Below are positions 26,989 through 35,072 of a stretch of 56,198 nucleotides of DNA, in pieces. Made by a program: the position numbers and the translations under genes. How positions within the stretch are numbered: position 1 is the stretch's first letter; each line of letters opens with the position of its first letter. Under the pieces are notes generated by a model. That model was not told where the DNA came from. It did no database searches and saw only the letters and a list, made by a program, of their open reading frames with translations. Where the stretch lies: contig CAWJBD010000008.1 of the NCBI GenBank assembly GCA_963841045.1, forward strand, positions 1 through 56,198, read 5' to 3'. This stretch comes from Aalborgiella sp963841045 (lineage in GTDB: Bacteria > Pseudomonadota > Gammaproteobacteria > Burkholderiales > Burkholderiaceae_C).

Positions 26989-28113
26989 CTACGCGTGCAG
27001 CATTTGTTGCACGTAGTCGCCAATTGCCAAGCAACTGGTCAGGCCGGGTGATTCGATACCAAACAAATTCACCAAACCTTTGATGCCGTGCTCTTTTTCA
27101 CCTTGGATGAGGAAGTCAGCAGCGGCGTCATTGGGGCCTGATATTTTGGGGCGAATACCGGCGTAACCTGCTTGCAATGCGTCGTCGGCTAAAGCAGGCC
27201 AATACTTTCGCACTTCGGCATAAAACACATCACCACGGTGTGCATCCACTTGCAAGTCATCTGGCGATTCCACCCACTCAACGTCTGGCCCAAACTTGGC
27301 TTGTCCACCCATGTCCAAAGTCAAATGCACGCCCAAACCAGCTGATTCTGGAACAGGGTAAATTAATCGTTTAAAAGGTGATTGGCCACTCAAGGTGAAG
27401 TAATTGCCTTTGGCGTAATACTCTGTGGGAACGTGCTTTGGGTCAAGTCCATCAAACTGCCGTGCAAGTGTTGGCGCATAAAGACCGGCCGCATTCACCA
27501 ATACTTTGGTGTACAAAGTGGTACCATCATTTGCTATTACTTGAATAGCATCACTGGCAATATTTACGCTGGCTACAGCCGAATTTAATGCCAAAATTCC
27601 GCCAGCATTTTCAAAATCACCTTGTAATGACAACATCAGTGCATGGCTGTCAATAATGCCGGTGCTGGGCGAGTGAATGGCAGCATGGCATTCCAGTTGG
27701 GGTTCCAATTGGCGTGCTTGTTCACGCGTCAACAGCACCAAATCATGCACACCATTGGCAGCCGCTTTGGCCATGATGGCTTGCAACTGAGGGACTTGCG
27801 ATTCGCTGCTGGCAACAATCAGTTTGCCACAGCGCTTGAAGCCAATGCCGCGTTCTTCGCAATACTGGTACAACTGCGTTTTACCTTGCACACACAGACG
27901 CGCTTTGAGTGAACCTTGCGGGTAATAAATGCCAGCATGTATCACTTCGCTGTTGCGCGAACTGGTGCCCGTTCCAATCGCATTGGCGGCTTCGAGCAAA
28001 AAAATATCTTTGCCTTCAAATTGCGGTGACGTGGCAATGGCTCTGGCCACCGCCAAGCCCACCACACCAGCGCCTATCACCACGCAATCAACGGTATTGT
28101 CTGCTTCTGTCAA
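26989..28113 (-). CDS. FAD-dependent oxidoreductase, LhgO-like, with embedded repeat
   Basis: A 374-residue DAO-fold flavoenzyme. An N-terminal Rossmann motif VVIGAGVVGLAVA (about 11-23) is followed by SSRNSEVIHAGIYYP, the pattern of L-2-hydroxyglutarate oxidase relatives, and a C-terminal FAD-binding GIRPKI...FGIESPGLTSCLAIG. It probably oxidises a 2-hydroxy acid; the exact substrate is not fixed by sequence. Residues about 179-194 (SVNIASDAIQVIA) are encoded by a degenerate copy of the window repeat. It ends three bases from the convergent htpX and is last in the minus-strand run. Confidence 0.82.
   Translation of the reverse strand: MTEADNTVDCVVIGAGVVGLAVARAIATSPQFEGKDIFLLEAANAIGTGTSSRNSEVIHAGIYYPQGSLKARLCVQGKTQLYQYCEERGIGFKRCGKLIVASSESQVPQLQAIMAKAAANGVHDLVLLTREQARQLEPQLECHAAIHSPSTGIIDSHALMLSLQGDFENAGGILALNSAVASVNIASDAIQVIANDGTTLYTKVLVNAAGLYAPTLARQFDGLDPKHVPTEYYAKGNYFTLSGQSPFKRLIYPVPESAGLGVHLTLDMGGQAKFGPDVEWVESPDDLQVDAHRGDVFYAEVRKYWPALADDALQAGYAGIRPKISGPNDAAADFLIQGEKEHGIKGLVNLFGIESPGLTSCLAIGDYVQQMLHA
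27532..27580 (-). repeat. Repeat family copy R5 inside the LhgO-like gene
   Basis: Degenerate minus-strand copy with TGCTATTACTTGAATAGCA and GGCAATATTTACGCTGGCTA. On the coding strand it uses the same reading frame as copy R7 in truB (GCTATT followed two codons later by ATA). Confidence 0.65.
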
Positions 28114-28123
28114 AAATTCAATC

Positions 28124-28652
28124 CTAAAACCGCACTTTGAAACTCATGAGCACAGCAGCACTCACGCTGGGGAACTTGGGAACCAAGAAAATATCGGCCC
28201 CAACATGCTTGGTTTCGATGGATATGGCTGGCAATAAAGTGGGGGTGATGGCTTGTTTCAGGTAGTTGCTGATGACCGCCACTTGCACACCTGTTTTCAA
28301 AGTCACGTCGTCGCTTTTGTATTCAAGCGGTTGCCACAACGCAGCAACATAAAGGCTGTGTCGGTTGTTGCTGTTGATGTAGGTGCCCGCAGACATTCGC
28401 CATTCGTCGTTTCCGGTATAGCTGAACTTATTATTCAGCCATTCAGAACGCCATTGAAGGGCAAGCCCTGGGTTGCTTTCTCTGAAATCCGCAATCGCGG
28501 CAAGTGTGACGCGACACGCCACCCAGTATGATCCAAGTGCTGTCGTCAATTTTCTTTTCTTGCGGTGTTTCTACAATCGCGCTTTGGGCATATGCAACAT
28601 CCAGCTGCAATAGGCCAAGCATCAACGCCAGCAACAATACAATCTTTCGCAT
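28124..28652 (-). CDS. Exported beta-rich (probable outer-membrane) protein, frame-split
   Basis: It starts at 28652 with a signal peptide (MRKIVLLLALMLGLLQLDVA, cleaved near AYAQ). A frame change near 28495-28505 (one extra T in CGATTGCGG) joins GGVSRHTCRD to ADFRESNPGLALQW. Alternating aromatic strands follow, with GTYINSNNRHSLYVAALW, and it ends in the aromatic F common to outer-membrane proteins. The restored length is about 175 residues. It resembles small Burkholderiales proteins with a NPGLG...NSxxRxS pattern, distantly PagL-like. I cannot assign an activity. It starts five bases after ldcA and ends 10 bases before the LhgO-like gene. Confidence 0.6.
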
Positions 28653-28657
28653 CGCGT

Positions 28658-29635
28658 TCAGTCCCAAGCCAATAAGGCATCTCGCCCGTCCAGCGCCAAC
28701 GTGACCTTGGCTCCAAACGGCAATATCACTTTGGTTGGCACATGCCCCATGGGTAGACCGGTCAACACAGGACACTTTACTTTGCTGCGCAACCAATCAA
28801 TCACACTTTGCAGCTTGTAGCCTTTATCGGCTTTTGGAAATAAAGTGTAATTGGTGAACTGTCCAAAGATGATGGCTTTTTGATTCGCCAGCACGCCCGC
28901 ATGCAAGAGTTGTGTCAAATGTCTCTCTATTCGATAAGGATGTTCCGCCACATCTTCAATGAACAAAATGCCATTTTTCTTTTTATCTGTTGCCATGCTT
29001 GGCAAGTAAGGTGTGCCTACCAAGCTCATCAGTATGGTCAAATTTCCGCCCCATAGTGTGGCATTGTGTATAGGCTTGAAATTTATATCAAATTTGGCTG
29101 TAGCCGGCGTATTTATTGCCTGAGGTGCTATTGTATTTATAGTGCGCCAACCCACTCCTTCACCCTGCTCTAATAGCAAGTCATCAAAGCATGCTTCCAT
29201 CACGCAATCGGGTGAGCCATCTTTTTCCACCTGCATACCAAAATCGCCACACACCGATGGGCCGGCCCAGGTGCGAGCACCTGTCTTGACATGCAATGCA
29301 CATTGCAGTGCGGTGAAGTCACTGTAGCCCACAAATTGCGTGCCTTTCTCAATGGCTTTGGCAATTTGCTTGTAATGGATGTCTCCTAAAATACGATTCA
29401 GTCCATAGCCACCGCGAGATGTTAATGCCACATCTGCACCGCTGGCTGCAGCGCGATGAATGGCTGCTAGTCGCGTAGCATCGTCGCCCGCAAAGCGCAG
29501 ATGTCCCGTTAATGCATCTGGATCGATTTCGACCTCGTGCCCCAAATGTTGCAAGCGCTTGATGCCGCGTTTGAACGCCGCTTTATCAACAACACGGCTG
29601 CTGGGGGAGTAAACATAAATATGGCTCATGCGCAT
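28658..29635 (-). CDS. ldcA: LD-carboxypeptidase (muramoyltetrapeptide carboxypeptidase) with embedded repeat
   Basis: A 325-residue S66-family enzyme that removes the terminal D-Ala from murein tetrapeptides during peptidoglycan recycling, in the cytoplasm. The nucleophile Ser105 is in GYSDFT. The catalytic Glu lies in LFIEDVAEHPYRIER, and the His is in GLPMGH near the C-terminus. The start is 29635 or two codons later (MSHIYVYSP). Residues about 164-181 (TIAPQAINTPATAKF) are encoded by repeat copy R6, in a variable loop before LWGGNL. Confidence 0.88.
   Translation of the reverse strand: MRMSHIYVYSPSSRVVDKAAFKRGIKRLQHLGHEVEIDPDALTGHLRFAGDDATRLAAIHRAAASGADVALTSRGGYGLNRILGDIHYKQIAKAIEKGTQFVGYSDFTALQCALHVKTGARTWAGPSVCGDFGMQVEKDGSPDCVMEACFDDLLLEQGEGVGWRTINTIAPQAINTPATAKFDINFKPIHNATLWGGNLTILMSLVGTPYLPSMATDKKKNGILFIEDVAEHPYRIERHLTQLLHAGVLANQKAIIFGQFTNYTLFPKADKGYKLQSVIDWLRSKVKCPVLTGLPMGHVPTKVILPFGAKVTLALDGRDALLAWD
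29096..29143 (+). repeat. Repeat family copy R6 inside ldcA
   Basis: Plus-strand copy GGCTGTAGCCGGCGTATT then TATTGCCTGAGG and TGCTATTGTATTTATAG. It is read through in the antisense (minus) coding frame as IAPQAINTPATA. Confidence 0.85.
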
Positions 29636-29705
29636 AAGTATGCCATGACTCCATCGTCACTTGCTCACATTTTTTTCGCCATGCAGAATTGCACATGCAT
29701 GGTGC

Positions 29706-30182
29706 TTACTGTGATTTTTGCAAAGCTCTTTTGGTTTTAAAGAAATCTTGCAAAACCTGTGCACATTCGTCTGCTAACACACCACCTTGCACCGCAGTTT
29801 GGTGGTTTAAACTCAAATTTTCAAAAACATTGGACTGCGAACCAGCTGCGCCCGTTTTGGCATCATAGGCACCAAACACAACACGCTTGAGACGTGCATG
29901 CAACATGGCACCTACGCACATGGTGCAAGGTTCTAAGGTGACAAACAATTCGCAATCCACCAATCGGTAATTTCCAAGATGCTGCGCGGCGGCGCGCAAC
30001 GCTTTGATTTCAGCGTGTGCTGTGGGGTCATGGTCGGTAATGGGTGCGTTGCGGCCTGTGGCGATGACATTGCCGTCTTTAACGACCACAGCACCCACGG
30101 GCACTTCACCAGCGAGACCCGCCAACCTGGCTTGCGCCAAAGCTTGTTGCATGAAATGGCTGTCACTCATGTCCATGGTCAT
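29706..30182 (-). CDS. tadA: tRNA adenosine(34) deaminase
   Basis: A 158-residue zinc deaminase that converts A34 to inosine in the tRNA-Arg anticodon. The catalytic HAE is at 56-58 and the zinc Cys are in PCTMC (Cys86, Cys89). The start is ambiguous between 30182, 30176 and 30170; MSDSHFMQQAL at 30170 looks the most typical. It lies 14 bases after the EamA transporter gene. This is an essential enzyme in most bacteria, and it is intact here. Confidence 0.9.
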   Translation of the reverse strand: MTMDMSDSHFMQQALAQARLAGLAGEVPVGAVVVKDGNVIATGRNAPITDHDPTAHAEIKALRAAAQHLGNYRLVDCELFVTLEPCTMCVGAMLHARLKRVVFGAYDAKTGAAGSQSNVFENLSLNHQTAVQGGVLADECAQVLQDFFKTKRALQKSQ

Positions 30183-30196
30183 GTTTGGATGTTTGT

Positions 30197-31108
30197 TTAA
30201 GTCAATGGAACCTGATTTAACTGGCTTTGCTTACGCTCTTGCAGTGACAACCACTCATTGAATACCAATGCGCCTATCACCAAGCTACCACCCAGCATGG
30301 CTGATTTGGCAGGCACTTCACCTGCGCCCCACCATGCCAACAAAATTCCAAAAATAATTTCCAAAAGCGCCAACAGGGATATCTCTGGTGCCGTTAAATA
30401 ACGCGCACAAACCACAGCCAAACTGCACGGAATCGCCAATTGAACCAAACCCAAAGTGGCCAACAATCCGATATCCCATGTGGTCGCCTGTAGCGGAATG
30501 GCAAATGGCAATGTGACCAAGCTTGAAATCATGGCACCAATCAACACGGCGGGCACCAGGTCCACATGCTGGCCATGCGCTTGCGCGCGTTGCGAGAGAG
30601 TCCAGTTAACGGCAGCTGCTGCTGGCACAAACAGTGCCACCAACATGCCGGTAACTTGTTTCATGTCATTGAAGTTGAGCTGATCGGCATACATATAGGC
30701 AATACCTACGCCACCCACTGCAATCGCCACCCAAGTTCTGAAAGCCAAGCGGTGACCAATCAGCACACGCGCCAACAAAGCAGTCAAGAGTGGCCCCACG
30801 GCCATGGTCACCAACACATTGGCAACTGTGGTCATGGTCAAAGCCATCATGAATGCGGTGAACATCACGCTCCAGCAAATCCCGGATACCCATAAGGATT
30901 TGCCGCCATGTGCAAACTTGTTTTTCAATTCACTGCCATGCAGCAACGGCAATATCACCAAAAGAGACACCATGGTGAAAAAGCTGCGCCAAAAGGTCAC
31001 TTCAAACCCACGCGCCTGCTCCAAATGGCGTGTCACCACGCCCGCAATCGACCACATCAAAGTACTGGCCACCATGGTGATGACAGCCTGTCGATGCGTG
31101 AGTTTCAT
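30197..31108 (-). CDS. EamA/DMT family transporter
   Basis: A 303-residue inner-membrane protein with about ten spans in two EamA repeats. It begins with the usual STLMWSIAGVVTRHLE and a basic FWRSFFTM turn, and ends with the GSLVIGALVFNEW helix and a basic tail. Substrates of this family are metabolites or amino acids; none can be named here. It is placed between typA and tadA on the same strand. Confidence 0.85.
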   Translation of the reverse strand: MKLTHRQAVITMVASTLMWSIAGVVTRHLEQARGFEVTFWRSFFTMVSLLVILPLLHGSELKNKFAHGGKSLWVSGICWSVMFTAFMMALTMTTVANVLVTMAVGPLLTALLARVLIGHRLAFRTWVAIAVGGVGIAYMYADQLNFNDMKQVTGMLVALFVPAAAAVNWTLSQRAQAHGQHVDLVPAVLIGAMISSLVTLPFAIPLQATTWDIGLLATLGLVQLAIPCSLAVVCARYLTAPEISLLALLEIIFGILLAWWGAGEVPAKSAMLGGSLVIGALVFNEWLSLQERKQSQLNQVPLT

Positions 31109-31142
31109 TCTCAGTGAACGTTAATCGCTAAAACGCTATTCG

Positions 31143-32969
31143 TTATGAACGTCCTGCACGTTTGCGCTCGTTTTCAGTCAAATATCGTTTACGCAAACGA
31201 ATGGATTTGGGTGTGATTTCAACCAACTCATCGTCTTCAATGAATTCAACACCGTATTCCAAAGTGCAATCAATGGGTGGTGTGATTTTGATGGCGTCTT
31301 CTTTACCGCTGACGCGGAAATTGGTCAGCTGTTTGGTGCGAGTGGCATTAACCACCAAATCATTCTCGCGGCTGTGTATGCCCACAATCATGCCCTCATA
31401 CACCGGGTCATTCGCTTTAACAAACATGCGGCCACGGTCGTCTAACTTACCCAATGCGTAGGTGAAAATTTCACCGGCATCCATGGAAATCAACACACCG
31501 TTTTTACGGCCACCGATGTCGCCTTTGTGCGGTTCGTAGCAATCAAAAATATTGGAAATCAAACCACTGCCGCGTGTCAAGTTCAAAAATTCATTGGTAA
31601 AACCAATCAATCCACGTGCAGGAATGCGGTATTCCAAACGCACGCGACCACGTCCATCGGGTTCCATGTTGACGAGTTCGCCTTTGCGTTCACCCAGCGC
31701 TTGCATCACGCCACCTTGGTGGGTTTCTTCAATGTCAGCGGTGACCAATTCAATCGGCTCATGCTTTTCACCATTCACGGTTTTGAAAACCACGCGTGGT
31801 TTTGACACGGCCAATTCATAGCCTTCACGGCGCATGTTTTCTAACAAAATGGTCAAGTGCAATTCACCACGGCCCATGACTTCAAAAATACCTTCTTCAT
31901 CCGTTTCGTTCACGCGCAAAGCCACGTTGTGCTGCAATTCTTTTTGCAAACGATCCCAAATTTGACGGCTGGTCACAAACTTGCCTTCACGTCCTGCTAA
32001 GGGGCTGGTATTGACGCAGAAATTCATGGTCAAAGTAGGTTCATCCACTTTCAGCATCGGCAAAGGCATCGGGTTGGCTGGGTCAGTCAAAGTCACGCCA
32101 ATTCCGACATCGGTAATGCCATTGATCAACACGATTTCACCTGGACCCGCCTCAGTCGCTTGCACGCGATCCAGACCTTGGAAGGTTAAAACTTGGTTGA
32201 CGCGACCTTTGACAGGTTTGCCATCAACACCTTCCATCACCACCACATCCATCATCGGTTTGATGGTGCCTTGGCTGATACGCCCAACACCAATGCGGCC
32301 GACAAAGGTCGAAAAATCAAGCGCCGAAATTTGCAATTGCAGCGGCGCATTGGGATCGCCTTTTTGTGCAGGCACATGCTGCAAAATGGTGTCAAACAAA
32401 GCTGACATATCTGGACCCCATTGCTCGCCTTGACCACCCTCTTCTAAGGATGACCAGCCATTGATACCTGATGCATAGACAACTGGGAAATCCAATTGAT
32501 CATCGTTCGCGCCCAATTTGTCAAACAAATCAAAAGCAGCGTCAACAACAAAACTGGGGCGAGCACCCGGCTTGTCCACTTTGTTCACCACCAAGATCGG
32601 GCGCAAACCTAAAGCCAAGGCCTTTTTCGTCACAAAGCGCGTTTGTGGCATGGGACCTTCTTGTGCGTCAATCAACAACACCACGCCATCAACCATGGAC
32701 AAAGCACGTTCTACTTCACCGCCAAAATCCGCGTGGCCTGGTGTGTCAACGATATTGATGTGTGTACCCTTCCAGCTCACAGCACAGTTTTTTGCCAAGA
32801 TGGTAATGCCACGCTCTTTTTCAATGGCGTTGTTGTCCATCACGGTATCCACCACTTTTTCATGCTCGGCAAATGTGCCGGATTGACGCAGCAGTTGGTC
32901 AACCATGGTGGTTTTACCATGGTCAACGTGCGCGATGATGGCAATATTGCGAATTTGTTTTTGTGTCAT
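31143..32969 (-). CDS. typA: Ribosome-associated GTPase TypA/BipA
   Basis: A 608-residue translational GTPase that binds the 70S ribosome under stress and assists 50S assembly. G1 is AHVDHGKT (13-20), then DTPGHADF for G3 and NKVDKP for G4, followed by EF-G-like domains III and V and the BipA-specific C-terminal domain (RTKQLTNFRVSGKEDAIKIT). Length and motifs are complete. It follows truB after 47 bases in the same run. Confidence 0.95.
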   Translation of the reverse strand: MTQKQIRNIAIIAHVDHGKTTMVDQLLRQSGTFAEHEKVVDTVMDNNAIEKERGITILAKNCAVSWKGTHINIVDTPGHADFGGEVERALSMVDGVVLLIDAQEGPMPQTRFVTKKALALGLRPILVVNKVDKPGARPSFVVDAAFDLFDKLGANDDQLDFPVVYASGINGWSSLEEGGQGEQWGPDMSALFDTILQHVPAQKGDPNAPLQLQISALDFSTFVGRIGVGRISQGTIKPMMDVVVMEGVDGKPVKGRVNQVLTFQGLDRVQATEAGPGEIVLINGITDVGIGVTLTDPANPMPLPMLKVDEPTLTMNFCVNTSPLAGREGKFVTSRQIWDRLQKELQHNVALRVNETDEEGIFEVMGRGELHLTILLENMRREGYELAVSKPRVVFKTVNGEKHEPIELVTADIEETHQGGVMQALGERKGELVNMEPDGRGRVRLEYRIPARGLIGFTNEFLNLTRGSGLISNIFDCYEPHKGDIGGRKNGVLISMDAGEIFTYALGKLDDRGRMFVKANDPVYEGMIVGIHSRENDLVVNATRTKQLTNFRVSGKEDAIKITPPIDCTLEYGVEFIEDDELVEITPKSIRLRKRYLTENERKRAGRS

Positions 32970-33016
32970 ATTTACTTCCTAGTTTTCTATCAATCTTAAA
33001 ATCGTTTCAATGGCTA

Positions 33017-34003
33017 TCAATGTGCTGTAGCCATATTCATTTGTTCTATTTCCAATTTGCTCAATAAGCGTTCGGGATGAAGTTCACCATTTCGTACTTG
33101 CCCCACACCCAAAAGTGTGTGTGAATCTTTTTCATAAACAGCAACCTGCTTCGCATCTGGCCAAGCACCTTTACGGGACAAACCATTGATGAAGCGCTGT
33201 GCATCCTCAGTGTCTAAATCAATCTTCACATGACCATCTAACATGGCATCGACTGGTAGCAAATGCGCCAATCGCTGCTCTTCGTTCATGGCTTCTAAAT
33301 CCTCAATCGTGACGCACTCTTTCACATCAAATCCACCCGTCGCCGTACGGCGCAAGCTGCTCAAATGCGCTCCGCAACCCAATGCTTCACCAATGTCTTC
33401 AGCCAAAGTGCGGATATACGTTCCTTTGCTGCAACTTACTATTAATTTAATAGCAGACTTATCAACAAATACGCCGGATAAGGCATGAATTGTTACATTT
33501 CTCGCCACTCTCTCAACCTCTAGGCCAGCTCTGGCGTATTCATACAACGCCTTGCCATCTTTCTTCAATGCACTGTGCATAGGTGGCACTTGATCAATGC
33601 TTCCTAGAAACCGTTTCAACACAGACTGCAATAAGTCGTCCGTTACGATTACCTCTCGCTTTGCAATCACTTCACCTTCGGCGTCGCCCGTACTCGTTTT
33701 AATTCCCAATTGCGCAATTGCTTCATATTGCTTATCTGCATCCAAATGCATTTGACTGAACTTGGTTGCCGCGCCCAAACAGATGGGCAACAGGCCAGTG
33801 GCCAATGGGTCCAAGGTTCCTGTGTGCCCCGCTTTTTCAGCGCGCAAAAGCCATTTCACTTTTTGCAAAGCATCATTACTGGATATGCCTTTGGGCTTAT
33901 CCAACAGCAAGACGCCATGAATCGGTCTGCGAACGATGCGAACACGGTCTTTTTGTTTTGACTTTTTACCTTCTCCTAAGTCTGCTGTTACAAGCTCACT
34001 CAC
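33017..34003 (-). CDS. truB: tRNA pseudouridine(55) synthase, with embedded repeat
   Basis: A 328-residue enzyme making pseudouridine 55 in the tRNA T-loop. It starts with GTG at 34003, one base after the rbfA stop. The catalytic Asp65 is in GTLDPLATG. YEAIAQLG and CSKGTYIRTLAED are conserved motifs, and a PUA-like C-terminal domain follows. Residues about 173-189, between VTIH and CSKGTYIR, are encoded by repeat copy R7, yet the spacing between these motifs looks normal for TruB. Confidence 0.93.
   Translation of the reverse strand: MSELVTADLGEGKKSKQKDRVRIVRRPIHGVLLLDKPKGISSNDALQKVKWLLRAEKAGHTGTLDPLATGLLPICLGAATKFSQMHLDADKQYEAIAQLGIKTSTGDAEGEVIAKREVIVTDDLLQSVLKRFLGSIDQVPPMHSALKKDGKALYEYARAGLEVERVARNVTIHALSGVFVDKSAIKLIVSCSKGTYIRTLAEDIGEALGCGAHLSSLRRTATGGFDVKECVTIEDLEAMNEEQRLAHLLPVDAMLDGHVKIDLDTEDAQRFINGLSRKGAWPDAKQVAVYEKDSHTLLGVGQVRNGELHPERLLSKLEIEQMNMATAH
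33438..33482 (-). repeat. Repeat family copy R7 inside truB
   Basis: Copy whose consensus orientation is on the minus strand, with CCGGCGTATTTGTTGATAAG then TGCTATTAAATTAATAG. It is read in frame as SGVFVDKSAIKLIV in TruB, just upstream of the conserved CSKGTYIR motif. Confidence 0.85.
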
Positions 34004-34004
34004 T

Positions 34005-34370
34005 TCAATCTTCTTTAACCTGTGTCGCGACGGCTTTGGCTATCAGCGCATTCATATCTGCCGCATTTTCTGATGTGCGGTCAAACAAAAAATGCAAGGT
34101 TGGTACCGTATGGATATGCAAGCGTTTGAACAAACCATTGCGCAAAAAGCCAGCCGCTTGGTTCAAAGCAATCTCACACTGATTCTTGTCGCCCATCAGT
34201 ACACTGAAATACACCTTGGCATGTGCATAGTCTGGCGTCACTTCGACCGCTTGAATCGTCACCATACCTACCCGCGGGTCTTTCAACTCGCGCGCAATCA
34301 GCTCCGTCAAATCACGCTGAATTTGATCGGCAACTTTAAAGCTGCGATTGGGGGTTTTGGACTTTTTCAT
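34005..34370 (-). CDS. rbfA: Ribosome-binding factor A
   Basis: A 121-residue KH-like factor needed for 30S maturation and cold growth. It has the family pattern RSFKVADQIQRDLTELIARE...DPRVGMVTI and the C-terminal PTLHFLFDRT. It stands between lepB and truB, with gaps of 12 bases and 1 base, as part of the nusA-infB-rbfA-truB translation operon. Confidence 0.93.
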   Translation of the reverse strand: MKKSKTPNRSFKVADQIQRDLTELIARELKDPRVGMVTIQAVEVTPDYAHAKVYFSVLMGDKNQCEIALNQAAGFLRNGLFKRLHIHTVPTLHFLFDRTSENAADMNALIAKAVATQVKED

Positions 34371-34382
34371 TGAATAAATTTG

Positions 34383-35057
34383 TTATAAAGCCAACCACCA
34401 ACGACCTGAGCGTGGCAAGTAAAACGATTCTGGATCATGCGACATGACGACACGTTCGGCACGACCAGTGATGCGATTGACATCAATAAAACCAATGAAG
34501 CGAGAATCATTGCTGTTGTCGCGGCTGTCACCCAAAACCAAAATATGGCCTGCAGGGACTTGCACCGCATCGAAATCTTTGAAACGGTTCAACTCCACCA
34601 ATCTGGCTGACTCGTAAGTCTTTTGCCCTAATTGCTCTTGCCAAATTTCGGCATTCAATGGGCCCATTTCGGAGGGTATCAAACGGCTGGTTTCAATCAA
34701 TTTGCGTTGAACAACCTGGCCATTGATATAAACAGTGTTGTCGCGCATTTCCACGGTATCACCAGCAATGGCAACGACACGTTTGATCAAATTAACTTCA
34801 TCCAATGGTGAGTCAAAAGTGATCACATCGCCACGCTCTGGCGCACCCCAACGCACCAAGTGATGCAAGGTAAAAGGTACGCGCAAACTGTAAGCAACTT
34901 TATTGACACCCACTCGATCGCCTTGAATCAAAGTAGGATTCATGGACGACGAAGGTATGTAGCTCCAATCTGCCACTGCAGATCGAAGTACAAACATCAG
35001 CCCCAAAAAGAGTATGAAACCCTTGTTGTTGTGCCAAATGGATTTAATGGATGTCAT
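34383..35057 (-). CDS. lepB: Signal peptidase I
   Basis: A 224-residue type I signal peptidase with one N-terminal membrane span (about 13-30). The catalytic Ser38 is in IPSSSMNPTL, the general-base Lys92 in LIKRVVAIAGD, and the conserved GDSRDNSNDSR box near residue 174. It is shorter than Escherichia coli LepB (324 residues). It sits between infB and rbfA in the translation operon, which is an unusual place; in Burkholderiales lepB usually lies with lepA and rnc. It may be a second copy. Confidence 0.9.
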   Translation of the reverse strand: MTSIKSIWHNNKGFILFLGLMFVLRSAVADWSYIPSSSMNPTLIQGDRVGVNKVAYSLRVPFTLHHLVRWGAPERGDVITFDSPLDEVNLIKRVVAIAGDTVEMRDNTVYINGQVVQRKLIETSRLIPSEMGPLNAEIWQEQLGQKTYESARLVELNRFKDFDAVQVPAGHILVLGDSRDNSNDSRFIGFIDVNRITGRAERVVMSHDPESFYLPRSGRWWLAL

Positions 35058-35072
35058 GCTGCGTTAACGTAT

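Noticed and set aside
26987..27018. Hairpin (ACTACG...CGTAGT with a bulge) between convergent htpX and the LhgO-like gene as a terminator
   Set aside because: The stem is bulged, has no T-run, and lies in the coding end of the LhgO-like gene.
27150..27180. CCGGCGTAACCTGCTTGCAAT inside the LhgO-like gene as another repeat copy
   Set aside because: Only a short core matches, the ATTGCC part and the TGCTAT palindrome are missing, and the residues are conserved in the enzyme family.
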